A stretch of DNA of 16,524 nt from the NCBI GenBank assembly GCA_036507955.1, contig DATCIH010000088.1, forward strand, positions 1-16,524. Reading direction: 5' to 3'. This document shows, in pieces, positions 1-7,514 of the stretch; within the stretch, counting starts at the first letter, position 1; each line of letters starts with the position of its first letter. The notes under the pieces were generated by a model. The model was not told the origin of the DNA and did not search any database. It saw only the letters and a program-made list of their open reading frames with translations. A program made the position numbers and the translations under genes. The stretch comes from DATCIH01 sp036507955. Its GTDB lineage: Bacteria; Bacillota; Clostridia; Clostridiales; Clostridiaceae.

Positions 1-277
1 TGAAGTGTGTTCCATAAAGCCACTCGCATTTTAGTTTACCCCAGAAGGACTCCATTGGAGCATTATCCCAACAGTTACCTCTACGAGACATGCTACATGT
101 AAAGCCATACTTTTTAATCAGATTTTGGTAGTCAAATGAGCTAATCCAACAATCTTTTGCCCGCATAAATCCAATATCCCTGCGATATAAAGCCACCCTT
201 CATCGGTCCATAGGTAGGTAATATCGCTTACCATTTTTTCATTAGGCTTGTCCGCAGTAAAGTCTCTATTAAGGATT
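1..277 (-). pseudogene. IS3-family (IS150-like) transposase OrfB remnant, internally deleted
   Basis: Read on the minus strand this is the catalytic (rve) core of an IS3-family DDE transposase. The segment around 190-240 gives KMVSDITYL, holding the first catalytic Asp. The segment at 1-120 gives CWDNAPMESFWGKLKCEWLY, holding the catalytic Glu. The stretch that should separate them, including the HSDRG motif with the second catalytic Asp, is missing: after IVGLAH the frame breaks and resumes at YQNLIKKYGF. The N-terminal part stops near 277 at NRDFTADKPNEK, where sequence of an ABC permease begins, with no terminal inverted repeat at that edge. The C-terminal end runs off the window. It cannot encode an active enzyme. 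Family assignment rests on these recognised motifs. Confidence 0.85.
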
Positions 278-1194
278 TAAGGCTTAAATATAATGTCACT
301 AATCTTGACAAGAACAATACACAAAGAAATAGTGATAGTGCTACAACATCAAATGATGTTATTACAAACATTGGCACAGCAAGACGTTCTCTTGCTTATA
401 ATCTTGACTTTTCTACGCAACAAAACATAGCAGCACCTCTTACAAATCAGCGTCGAGTACAGATTAAGGATAATATAACTGTAGATTTAAAGCAGCTAGA
501 TTTGGGTACAATCGGAACTAATAATTTTTCATTAATGAAAAACATTTTAAGTGTTGGTACATATATGATTGAGATATTACTTTTGATACTTGCAGGTGGT
601 GCGATTTCACAAGAGATTTCAACGGGTTCTATTAAATCTCTTATAATTTCCCCTACAAAGAGATGGAAAATATATGTTGCAAAGCTAATGTCACTTATTA
701 CGGTTGGCGTAATTGCAGCAGGTATTTGCTATGTTCTTGGAATAATAGTTTATGGAGTGTTTTTTGGCCTAAGTAATGTGTCTCCCTATATTTATACATC
801 TTCTAGTAATGCTATACTGATGAATTTTTATTTGTTTACCTTTGTAAAGCTATTTATTGGACTTATACCAGTTGCATTTTATATGGTGTTGGCCCTAATG
901 TTATCAACACTAACAAGAAACACAGCAGCTTCAGTAGGAATTTCAATTGGGGTATTGTTTGGGGGTACAATAGCCTATACAGTGTTAACATCTCTCTTAA
1001 CAGGGGAGTGGCTCAAATTTCTACCCTTTGCTAACTTTGATTTTGCCTCACAGATTTTCCCATTAGATCCAAGTGCAGCAGCTAACTCAGTGGTAAACAC
1101 ATCAATTACTTTTTCTACAACATACATTATTATAGTTATAGGCTTAATGTTCTATATAGGGTTAGATTCCTTCAACCGCAGAGATATAAAATAG
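278..1194 (+). pseudogene. ABC-2 type transporter permease, 5'-truncated
   Basis: The frame is open from inside the IS3 remnant (stop at 211-213), so permease-like sequence without a start runs from about 278. The first in-frame usual start is TTG at 502, with no ribosome site. The first ~75 codons look like the soluble extracytoplasmic segment that follows helix 1 of ABC-2 permeases. Then come about six hydrophobic helices with the typical cytoplasmic stretch GGAISQEISTGSIKSLI and the ending DSFNRRDIK. Such permeases pair with an ATP-binding subunit to export drugs, peptides or lipids; no ATPase gene is present. The N-terminal region with helix 1 has been lost at the junction with the transposase, so the gene is probably dead. 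The substrate cannot be told. Confidence 0.75.
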
Positions 1195-1247
1195 ACCTCA
1201 TATCATAAAAGAAAATGAAATTGGGAGAAGAGCTAGCATATGATTAA

Positions 1248-1766
1248 ACAATTATCGGAACAATGGCTGCTGATGTTTTGCATATTGGGTTAGGCATTCC
1301 ATACATTATCACAACCATCTTTTTTATGGTTGTGCTTGCAATTATATTTGTTACTTGGTATGTAAATGAGAAGACTCTATCTATACATAGTATATACACA
1401 ATGCACCGTGAGGCTTTTTATTGGGCAACCATATTAACCACCTTTGCACTGGGTACAACTGCAGGAGATATAACTGCGATAAACATGCACTTAGGTTATT
1501 TCTACTCTGGAGTAATGTTTGTTGTATTGATTGCTATTCCAGCCTTGTTCTATTGGTTGTTTAGACTGAATGCTATTTTCGCCTACTGGCTTGCTTACAT
1601 AGTTACCAGACCACTAGGTGCGTCATTCGCAGACTGGATGGGTGTATCTCATATTCGTGGGGGCCTTGGAATTGGAACAGGTTGGGTAAGTCTTGGCTTA
1701 ACGATAATAATACTTAGCCTTGTTGGCTACCTGGGGGTTACTAGGAAAGATGTTAAGGATATTTAG
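1248..1766 (+). pseudogene. DUF347/COG4705 membrane protein, N-terminally truncated
   Basis: The product is an integral membrane protein of the DUF347 (COG4705) repeat family, function unknown. The family signature is visible: FYWATILTTFALGTTAGD and later YIVTRPLGASFADWMG, each a repeat unit with a G-T/A-x-x-x-D core. Full members are about 250 residues with four such units. Here the frame opens after a stop at 1245 and begins at TIIGTMAADVLHIGLG, in the middle of unit two, so unit one and the start of unit two are gone. ATG 1263 is the first start and lacks a ribosome site. A good-looking site (GGGAGAAG, near 1223) precedes ATG 1240, but that frame stops after 17 codons. This suggests a deletion between an old start and the body. 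Confidence 0.7.
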
Positions 1767-2067
1767 ATTGTTGTCTCGGTTGCTGTAATTTTGCATAAGA
1801 GGCATATAGCACTACTTCTTTAAGCTTTTCTCCATATATACTTTTTATAGTTGGACTTATTACAGGTTATTTCTAAAGGTAGAACGTCCTAAAGTTAGAG
1901 AATTTTATCTTAAGGAATGCATTAATTCTAATTGAAGTACAAGACAACCTGACCACATTCTAAAAACTGGAAGCATGGCGGACAGCTTTTACTTATTATT
2001 AGTAGCATAATATGGATTGAATCATATATTGTTATTGAAAATAACATTGAATAGGGGATGAAGTTTT
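1767..2067. other. Non-coding spacer, probably decayed sequence
   Basis: No reading frame longer than about 30 codons and no recognisable RNA gene was found on either strand. Its last 20 bases hold the ribosome binding site of the lysozyme gene (AGGGGATG, 2053-2060). A CATATATT box at 2023-2030 resembles mother-cell sigma factor -10 elements, but the spacing to any -35 candidate is poor. Confidence 0.4.
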
Positions 2068-2970
2068 ATGAAAGGAATTGATATAGCTAGCTACCAACAA
2101 AATACAGATTTACAAAAAGTAAAAAATAGTGGAATAGAAATAGTTTATATAAAAGCTACAGAAGGACTCACTTATAATAACCCTCTGCTAGAATCACAAT
2201 ATAATGGAGCAAAGGCAGTAGGACTCAAAATTGGATTTTATCATTATTTAAGAGCAAATGATCCACTATCAGAAGCAAATCACTTCTTAAGTGCAATAAA
2301 GGGATTGTTAGAGGATTGTAAATATGCTATAGATGTGGAGATGTTATCAGGGGCTACAGTATCAGAAATAAACTCTAATCTAAGGTTATTTGCAAATAAT
2401 TTAATATCTAATGGTAAAGAAGTTTGCATTTATACAAATGATAGTTTTTACTCGGATATTTTAAACAGTTCAGTTAAGGATATATCTTTGTGGGTGGCTC
2501 ATTATGGAGTGGCCAAGCCAGATGCAATTAATTATATAGGGTTTCAATATTCAAGTACAGGGAATGTACCTGGAATAAATGGACCTGCCGATTTAGATGA
2601 TTTTAATTCTGGTATATTTATTACCTCTATCTCACCTGTAATAAATATGGTTGTACAGACTTTTCAACATGCTACCAATCTAGTGGGATTAAAGGATAAT
2701 AACGGGAATAACCTTGTTGAGGATGGCATCATAGGACCTCGTACAACAGAAGTCATAGCTAAGGTATTTGTTGCTATTGGAGCCCACAATGAATTAGTAA
2801 GGTGGATACAGCAGAGACTTATTGCCTTAGGATTTAACTGTGGTAAAACTGGAGCTGATCCATATTTCGGTGTAAATACATTAGCAGCAGTGCTGAGTTT
2901 TCAAACTTCAAGAGTATTAAAATCTGATGGAATTGTTGGACCGTTAACAACGAAACAACTTTTGGAATAA
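2068..2970 (+). CDS. GH25 lysozyme with C-terminal peptidoglycan-binding domain
   Basis: This is a predicted 1,4-beta-N-acetylmuramidase cleaving the MurNAc-GlcNAc bond of peptidoglycan. Residues 1-185 form the GH25 barrel: it opens with MKGIDIASYQ (Asp5), continues with VYIKATEG, GFYHYL and AIDVEM (Asp89, Glu91, the expected acid pair), and ends with the family's DLDDF element (Asp175). Residues ~195-300 hold two PG_binding_1-like units, each closing on a DGI-V/I-GP-x-T motif (219-226 and 287-294). There is no signal peptide. That fits phage-type endolysins and cytosolic or mother-cell lysis enzymes, which leave the cell by lysis or a holin; no holin is seen nearby. The ATG follows a strong AGGGG site by 10 bases. 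The gene is intact. It could act in sporulation or be a prophage relic; the sequence does not decide. Confidence 0.9.
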   Translation: MKGIDIASYQQNTDLQKVKNSGIEIVYIKATEGLTYNNPLLESQYNGAKAVGLKIGFYHYLRANDPLSEANHFLSAIKGLLEDCKYAIDVEMLSGATVSEINSNLRLFANNLISNGKEVCIYTNDSFYSDILNSSVKDISLWVAHYGVAKPDAINYIGFQYSSTGNVPGINGPADLDDFNSGIFITSISPVINMVVQTFQHATNLVGLKDNNGNNLVEDGIIGPRTTEVIAKVFVAIGAHNELVRWIQQRLIALGFNCGKTGADPYFGVNTLAAVLSFQTSRVLKSDGIVGPLTTKQLLE

Positions 2971-2971
2971 C

Positions 2972-2994
2972 AAATGTTAATTTCCTTAACATTT
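2972..2994 (+). terminator. Possible weak terminator between convergent genes
   Basis: A perfect 9-base inverted repeat (AAATGTTAA / TTAACATTT) with a 5-base loop directly follows the lysozyme stop and lies between two convergent genes. The stem is AT-rich and the T tract is short, so function is uncertain. Confidence 0.4.
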
Positions 2995-3012
2995 TACTTG
3001 CTAATGCATATT

Positions 3013-3657
3013 TTAATTATATTTAAGGACAACAATCCCTGAACAATCTTTAATATTCATTTTGTTTAACTCAAGTTCCCCATAAGTTTTTACTTTCAGT
3101 CCTGAAGCCGAAATGAATTTATCAACCTTAGCAAAGGCATATCCCATTAGCCATAATGCCTTTGTCCTATAGTGCATAGGTATAACAATTGTTGGGTTTA
3201 ACTGCTTCATTACTTGAACTGCATCAAATGCATTAATTGTAACTAAACCACCAACAGGAAGAAGTAGTATGTCCACGTTTCCTATTTCTTCTATTTGATT
3301 GGGACTTAGAATATGTCCAAGGTCACCGCAATGGCAAACATTTATTCCATCAATATTAAAGGTATATACTATATTTTCCCCTCTCTTCGATCCAGAGGTT
3401 TTGTCATGAAATGTGCCAACACCTTTTATTTCTATTCCATCCTTTGAAAAATTACCCACTTCATTTATGTGTGTAAAACCACCTTTGACTGCATTTATAT
3501 TATTATGATCACTGTGATCATGACTTGTTGATACTATATTAGCTTCAATTTCAGGCAATTTATATCCTAACATTTTATTGAAGGGGTCTGTTAGTACTCT
3601 TGTGCCATTTTTAGAAGTTATCATAAAACATGATTGTCCAAACCATTTAATTTTCAA
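3013..3657 (-). CDS. UlaG-like metallo-beta-lactamase-fold metal-dependent hydrolase
   Basis: This 214-residue cytosolic protein belongs to the COG2220 (UlaG/YtkL-like) branch of the metallo-beta-lactamase superfamily. The metal site is complete: HDHSDH at 46-51, HCGDLGH at 109-115 (His109, Asp112) and MHY at 161-163 (His162). The N-terminal strand IKWFGQSCF and the stretch GGLVTINA are typical of the group. The substrate cannot be inferred; relatives hydrolyse lactones, phosphodiesters or remain unassigned. The start is TTG, supported by GGAGAA five bases upstream on the minus strand, with a plausible sigma-A promoter (3689-3717) ahead of it. It appears monocistronic and convergent with the lysozyme gene. 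Confidence 0.85.
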   Translation of the reverse strand: MKIKWFGQSCFMITSKNGTRVLTDPFNKMLGYKLPEIEANIVSTSHDHSDHNNINAVKGGFTHINEVGNFSKDGIEIKGVGTFHDKTSGSKRGENIVYTFNIDGINVCHCGDLGHILSPNQIEEIGNVDILLLPVGGLVTINAFDAVQVMKQLNPTIVIPMHYRTKALWLMGYAFAKVDKFISASGLKVKTYGELELNKMNIKDCSGIVVLKYN

Positions 3658-3688
3658 TTTAATTCTCCAATCTTGTTAAATATTTGCT

Positions 3689-3717
3689 ATTATATTTACA
3701 TAAACCTTTTATTTTAA
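3689..3717 (-). promoter_or_regulatory. Probable sigma-A promoter of the UlaG-like gene
   Basis: On the minus strand, TTAAAA (3717-3712) and a perfect TATAAT (3694-3689) are separated by 17 bases, about 30 bases upstream of the TTG start and its GGAG site. The -35 box matches 4 of 6 consensus bases. Confidence 0.45.
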
Positions 3718-3769
3718 TGATGATACTACATTCAGCTTTTTATAAACTTTAAAATAAACCCATACTGCA

Positions 3770-3883
3770 TTAATCAGTAACTCCAGGATGCCTTATATAA
3801 AGTGGCAATATTGAGGCAATCTGGCTCATTCCTACACATGTTACAAACATACCCAACCAACAGACAATTAAATTTGCTCTTTT
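3770..3883 (-). pseudogene. N-terminal fragment of a major-facilitator transporter
   Basis: A 38-codon minus-strand stretch reads KRANLIVCWLGMFVTC then VGMSQIASILPLYIRHPGV before a stop. It resembles the first transmembrane helix and the following LPLYI segment of drug-efflux MFS proteins. There is no start codon or ribosome site. A +1 shift would continue as LLINAVWVYFKVYKKLN, which looks like the C-terminal end of a membrane protein, so this may be the scar of a large internal deletion. Identification is by pattern only. Confidence 0.45.
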
Positions 3884-4077
3884 AGATCCTCAACATTGGT
3901 ATACTGAATAGTTTTTAGTCCCATTATTTTGGCAATGTCCAAATTAATATGAAATATGTCACTTCGGAAAACGGTTGTTCCTAACTCATGAGCAATTTGC
4001 ATTATGATTGTTTCATAATTAATTATTCCTTCTTTGTAAATATAAGATAAGAGAATAAATAGTACTCTGCAACTTAT
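3868..4077 (-). pseudogene. Short orphan reading frame, probable gene fragment
   Basis: An open minus-strand frame of about 69 codons lies between stops. Its first ATG is at codon 26 and has no ribosome site. It reads ETIIMQIAHELGTTVFRSD in the middle and ends GLKTIQYTNVEDLKEQI. The last part faintly recalls the C-terminus of HAD-family hydrolases, but that is not enough for a call. It overlaps the start of the MFS fragment in another frame, suggesting two scraps joined by a deletion. The rest of 3884-4180 shows nothing else. Confidence 0.25.
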
Positions 4078-4180
4078 TTAAGTTTATTATAATTTTGTAT
4101 TTAGGCGGATGTGAGCCACAGTTAAAAGGACCTTAAATGCAATAAGATCTTTTAATAAAGCCATTTAGAATTATTAGAAA

Positions 4181-5230
4181 TTATGCTTTTATGGCCCAAC
4201 GCAATTTAGCAGAGCGAGCACGACCATTAGTATTACATTCTTCTGATGATGGCCGAATAGGATCCGGAGCTATGGCTTGATAGACCCCTTCACGAAAAAA
4301 GCGTTGAAAAGATTTTTTAACGAGGCGATCTTCTCCTGAATGAAATGAAAGTATAGCAACGCGCCCACCCTCAGCAAGGGTAGTAGGAAGCTTTTCTAAA
4401 AATTCATATAGTACTTCAAATTCATTATTGACATCAATTCGCAAGGCTTGAAAGCATCGTTGACAGGTTTTTTTAATCGCATCCTTCCCATTACTTACTG
4501 GAATAAATTTAAGAGCATCTTTTATAATTTGCTTAAGCTGCGTTGTTGTTGATATTTCTATTCCGTTTTTCCTTTGGGAAATAATAGCTCGAGCGATTGC
4601 TGCAGCATTGGGCTCGTCTGCGTTTTCTATAAGCATTCCTTCTAATTCATCTAGCGAAATAGTTTTTAAACGAGCTGCGGCAGATTCACCTTTTTTAGGA
4701 TTCAGCCGTAAGTCGAGTGGCCCTTCACTTTTAAATGAAAATCCTCTTTCAGGATTATCTATTTGCATCGATGATACACCCAAATCTGCCAATACAAAAT
4801 TAAGTAGCCCTGATTCTAAGGCAATTTGATCTATATTGGAGAAGTTCATTTGTTTGATGGTTAAAATCTCTGAGCCATAACCTAAGCTCTCTAAACGCTC
4901 TTGGGTGCGAGGTAACTCAATAGAATCAACGTCAATTGCATACAAGTGTCCCTTTGAATTTAAACATTTAAGCATCTCTAAAGTATGACCACCATAACCT
5001 AGTGTTGCATCTAATCCAGTTTGCCCAGGAGTAATTTGTAAAAATTCCAATATTTCTTTAACGCAGATTGAACGATGCATACCAGCAGGAGTACTGCCCT
5101 TTTGAATAACTCTTGCAACGGTATCAGCATATTTCTCTGGTTGTAGTTCCTTATATTTTTCGCTATAAGCTTTAGGGTTAGTGCCTTTATATCGAACACG
5201 TCGTTGATGTTTTTGCTCTACATTATCCAT
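4181..5230 (-). CDS. rsmH: RsmH-type 16S rRNA (cytosine-N4)-methyltransferase, stand-alone variant
   Basis: The product is an AdoMet-dependent methyltransferase of the RsmH (MraW) family, which N4-methylates C1402 in the 16S rRNA decoding site. Conserved blocks are present: DATLGYGGHT (74-83, AdoMet site), DLGVSSMQIDNPERGFSF (149-166), GPLDLRL (170-176), CQRCFQALRIDVNNEFEVL, and FHSGEDRLVKK, where usual RsmH has FHSLEDR. At 349 residues it is longer than the usual ~310, because of an N-terminal extension rich in Lys and Arg (HQRRVRYKGTNPKAYSEKY). It is not beside mraZ, ftsL or pbp genes, so it is probably a second, divergent RsmH rather than the division-cluster copy. No ribosome site is seen before ATG 5230, leaving the start uncertain. 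The methylation target of this type is inferred from family only. Confidence 0.85.
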   Translation of the reverse strand: MDNVEQKHQRRVRYKGTNPKAYSEKYKELQPEKYADTVARVIQKGSTPAGMHRSICVKEILEFLQITPGQTGLDATLGYGGHTLEMLKCLNSKGHLYAIDVDSIELPRTQERLESLGYGSEILTIKQMNFSNIDQIALESGLLNFVLADLGVSSMQIDNPERGFSFKSEGPLDLRLNPKKGESAAARLKTISLDELEGMLIENADEPNAAAIARAIISQRKNGIEISTTTQLKQIIKDALKFIPVSNGKDAIKKTCQRCFQALRIDVNNEFEVLYEFLEKLPTTLAEGGRVAILSFHSGEDRLVKKSFQRFFREGVYQAIAPDPIRPSSEECNTNGRARSAKLRWAIKA

Positions 5231-5576
5231 TGCATAACCATAATAATTTAGCGTTTATTAACTCAAAATTTGAAATCGATGTTATATAAAACGTTGGAAT
5301 CATCCTTTTCTCCACCTTTTTAATAGCTTTTTGTAAAGTTGTTATAAATCATATGATACCAAATACAATTCATAAAAGCAAACTCACAAAGAAGAAAATC
5401 TGTTAGAAAAATCAAAGCCTATAGTTGATAGAAATTTAAAAATCCCAATTGAAATTTCTTAAGCTTGACCCTTTTGGCTAAAGTAACCTTCATCTAATCT
5501 AATTGCCTAAATAACTCCGATTAGTGTAAAATCACAATAGGCCATTGTATATTCGTAACAGTTTTTATTTTGCTTT
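5231..5576. other. Non-coding spacer
   Basis: About 350 AT-rich bases lie between the divergent rsmH-like and PHP genes. They must carry both promoters, but no convincing -35/-10 pair was found. A 30-codon scrap near 5385-5461 (plus) has no start or family likeness. Nothing else is seen. Confidence 0.4.
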
Positions 5577-5583
5577 AAAGGAG
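5577..5583 (+). promoter_or_regulatory. Strong ribosome binding site without a usual start codon in frame
   Basis: AAAGGAG is a near-perfect Shine-Dalgarno site just ahead of the PHP coding frame. The GTG that follows (5587-5590 region) and ATG 5614 lie in other frames and stop quickly. In the PHP frame only ATT (5595), ATA (5598) and ATA (5604) are nearby. Confidence 0.6.
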
Positions 5584-5594
5584 CTGGTGTATTA

Positions 5595-6515
5595 ATTATA
5601 TTTATAAACCCATATGAAAAAGCGTCAATTGAAGGCAGTAAATGTCTGAAAGCTAATTTCCATGTTCACGCATGGCCACTGGGCAGCGGACACAAAGACG
5701 ATGTTGCTGGAATGGTTTCCCTTTATAAAGAGGCAGGTTACGATGCATTAATGATTGCAGGCCAGGGATCCTTTTCAGATACTAGCCTATTGGGCAAAGA
5801 GTTCGGAATTATGACTATTAACGGCATTGAATATGTGGAACGAGACGGAATTTTGTGCGTAGGCATTAATCGCTTTATCACCGGCTCACCTCAGCAGGCT
5901 ATTGATGACTGTGCTGCACAGGGCGGGTTCACCATCCTTTGTCATCCAAATTGGCTAAGCGAGGAGGGGTTACCACCCGCTTTGACGAAAGAAGAGATGA
6001 AGCTGCTAATTGGGTACACTGGTATTGAAATACTGACTCCTGCTATATTTAACAGATTCTGGGGCTCTGGACTTGCCACGGATTTTTGGGATGAATTACT
6101 CACACAGGGGAAACTTGTTTGGGGCTTTGCGGGGGATGACGCCCATACTTTTTTTGATGTTGATAGAGGCTGGAATGTACTATATTCCAATGGATCTAAA
6201 TATGATGACCTTAAGGAGGCTATCATAAGAGGCAGTTTTTATGCCTCCTCAGGGCTTTGGCTCAAGGGGTTTTCCTTTGAAAATTACAGAATCTCACTAG
6301 AAGCAAATTTTCCACTGACATGCTCCAATAAAATTCATTATAGGTTTATCGGGAAAGGTGGTAAAACACTTTATGAATGCATAAGCCGTAAAGCTGAGTA
6401 CCACTTAAAGCCAAGTGACCAATATGTTAGGGTGGAGGCAGTTTCAGAAAATGGTGCAATGCTGTGGACTCAGCCCATATATAACAATGAAACGTTAAAT
6501 CCTTTAATAGGTTAG
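5595..6515 (+). CDS. PHP-domain metal-dependent phosphoesterase-like protein, start codon unclear
   Basis: The coding frame extends ~100 bases upstream of ATG 5712: it reads INPYEKASIEGSKCLKANFH then VHAWPLGSGH, supplying the HxH metal motif (5653-5661) that starts every PHP domain. Later ligands are visible: GIEY, LCHPNW, GIEI and WGFAGDDAH, then FYASSGLW, typical of COG0613-type PHP proteins that hydrolyse phosphoesters. Unusually, the place of the TDH ligand motif after strand two reads AGQG, so a metal ligand appears lost or replaced. The C-terminal third is a beta-rich domain. A strong ribosome site sits at 5577 but only ATT or ATA codons follow in frame, so either a rare start is used or the ATG was lost. 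By eye the gene is less AT-rich than its neighbours, which may mean it was acquired. If ATT 5595 starts it, the length is about 306 residues. Confidence 0.6.
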   Translation: MIFINPYEKASIEGSKCLKANFHVHAWPLGSGHKDDVAGMVSLYKEAGYDALMIAGQGSFSDTSLLGKEFGIMTINGIEYVERDGILCVGINRFITGSPQQAIDDCAAQGGFTILCHPNWLSEEGLPPALTKEEMKLLIGYTGIEILTPAIFNRFWGSGLATDFWDELLTQGKLVWGFAGDDAHTFFDVDRGWNVLYSNGSKYDDLKEAIIRGSFYASSGLWLKGFSFENYRISLEANFPLTCSNKIHYRFIGKGGKTLYECISRKAEYHLKPSDQYVRVEAVSENGAMLWTQPIYNNETLNPLIG

Positions 6516-6552
6516 CTTTATTATTATAATCTTCAGTACCAGCACTTCTTTA

Positions 6553-6807
6553 TTGAAGGGTTTTAATTGGGCAACTACTTCCAGTAATAAAGAAAAAGAT
6601 TACAGTGAAGTTATTGCAAATGCTCCAAGAATTTCATTTAGTGGACATTGTACCCCATGCTCGAAAAATATAGATATTGCATCAGCAAATAGATATTTAA
6701 ATTTAGCATTACTTCAAGAGAATGTTCCTGAAACATTAAAGAATCATTATGACTTATTAGAACATAATGCAAGCGAGTGTATAGTAAAGGATCAAAATTT
6801 ACAGTAA
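6553..6807 (+). pseudogene. C-terminal fragment of a 4Fe-4S aldo/keto reductase-family protein
   Basis: The 84 codons match the ferredoxin-like tail that follows the TIM barrel in one group of aldo/keto reductases: KDYSEVIANAPRISFSGHC, then PCSKNIDIA, RYLNLA, VPETLKNHY and HNASECI. The barrel is absent. The first cluster motif, normally Cys-x2-Cys-x2-Cys-x3-Cys, has only two cysteines left (GHCTPC), as if a few residues were deleted. The tail stops after SECI, where the second cluster's remaining cysteines should follow. The TTG at 6553 has no real ribosome site. It is almost certainly a scrap with no function. Family assignment is from recalled motif pattern. Confidence 0.6.
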
Positions 6808-6839
6808 TATTGAATAAATAGATAATATAAAAAATCAGG

Positions 6840-6878
6840 AAATCTTTCACATGGCTAAATCGTGTGAGAGATTTTTTG
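6840..6878 (+). terminator. Rho-independent terminator
   Basis: A 12-base stem (AAATCTTTCACA / TGTGAGAGATTT, one G-T pair) with an 11-base loop runs into a T tract. It closes the transcript over the PHP gene and reductase scrap. Confidence 0.75.
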
Positions 6879-6914
6879 TATTGGAATAAAACACTTGGTG
6901 ATCAAGATTTCACT

Positions 6915-6942
6915 TTAACAAAACTTTAACAGAACATTAACG
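6915..6942 (+). promoter_or_regulatory. Pho-box-like triple direct repeat (putative PhoP/PhoB site)
   Basis: TTAACA (6915-6920), TTAACA (6926-6931) and TTAACG (6937-6942) repeat at exactly 11-base steps. This is the layout of PhoP boxes in Bacillota: TT(A/C/T)A(C/T)A hexamers with ~5-base gaps, one helical turn apart. A TATAGAAT stretch at 6944-6951 could be the -10 region. The site lies about 80 bases ahead of the start at 7020, so it would make that gene and the MMPL gene phosphate-responsive. Binding is inferred. Confidence 0.55.
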
Positions 6943-7019
6943 TTATAGAATATTAAGAGATTAAGATAAGGATAACAGCTGAAACAATAAATAAAATTTG
7001 AAGCTAAAGGAGACCAATT

Positions 7020-7483
7020 ATGAGCGAAACAAATTGGTACAGCTTTGCAGTGACTGCTATCATGCATTAGGCTGGACAATCATGAATACCAGTACTGGTT
7101 TTGATTCGGTGACTTTAAAACTACAAAGAAACCGTAAAATTAAAAACCGTGTAGCATTATGTGACTTACAGCGCACGAGTGAAGCTGCATTTAGTTCTAT
7201 TGAGAAGTTGGAAAGTACTAAGACAACAAAGGCAATGGCAACATCCCTAGGAGCGGGCATTATGGGAACTGTGTTTATGGCAGGTTCGGTATTTGCATAT
7301 CTGGCATCCATTATTCCACTCTGCGTTATTATTGCAATCCCAGCATTTATTGGTTGGGGATTACCATATTTCCTTTACAAAAAATTCTTAAAGGAAAGCA
7401 CAGAAAAAGTCAATCCGATGATTGATAGAAATTATGACACGATTTATGAAGCATGTGAAAAAGCGGGGAAACTATTAGATTAA
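7020..7483 (+). CDS. Small two-helix membrane protein of unknown function, start frameshifted
   Basis: About 155 residues: a soluble N-terminal part (LCSDCYHALGW, then a basic stretch QRNRKIKNRV), a helical linker, two adjacent membrane helices (roughly LGAGIMGTVFMAGSVFAYLA and IPLCVIIAIPAFIGWGLPYF), and a charged C-terminal tail. I do not recognise the family. The ideal start is ATG 7020, seven bases after AAAGGAG (7006-7012), but that frame gives MSETNWYSF and stops at 16 codons. The body is in another frame, which joins after Glu-3 if one base is restored near 7030, giving MSETKLVQLCSDC. The body frame's own first start, TTG 6998, has no ribosome site. So the gene is either inactivated by a 1-base deletion or this is a sequencing error. 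It probably forms an operon with the MMPL gene 31 bases downstream. Confidence 0.55.
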
Positions 7484-7514
7484 GCAAAATATATATTAAT
7501 AGGAGGAAAATAAG

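Noticed and set aside
2005..2030. Possible mother-cell sigma-E/K or sigma-G promoter before the lysozyme (GCATAAT and CATATATT)
   Set aside because: The spacer between the boxes (11-13 bases) fits none of these sigma factors, and AT-rich DNA gives such words by chance.
4608..4829. Plus-strand open frame inside the rsmH-like gene
   Set aside because: It is the shadow of a strongly conserved minus-strand gene and has no ribosome site or family likeness.
6638..6850. Minus-strand open frame opposite the reductase tail
   Set aside because: The plus strand carries recognisable reductase motifs; the minus frame begins inside a terminator hairpin.
6840..6878. Hairpin considered as a CRISPR or riboswitch element
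   Set aside because: It is a single stem with a T tract and has no repeats or conserved aptamer; an ordinary terminator explains it.
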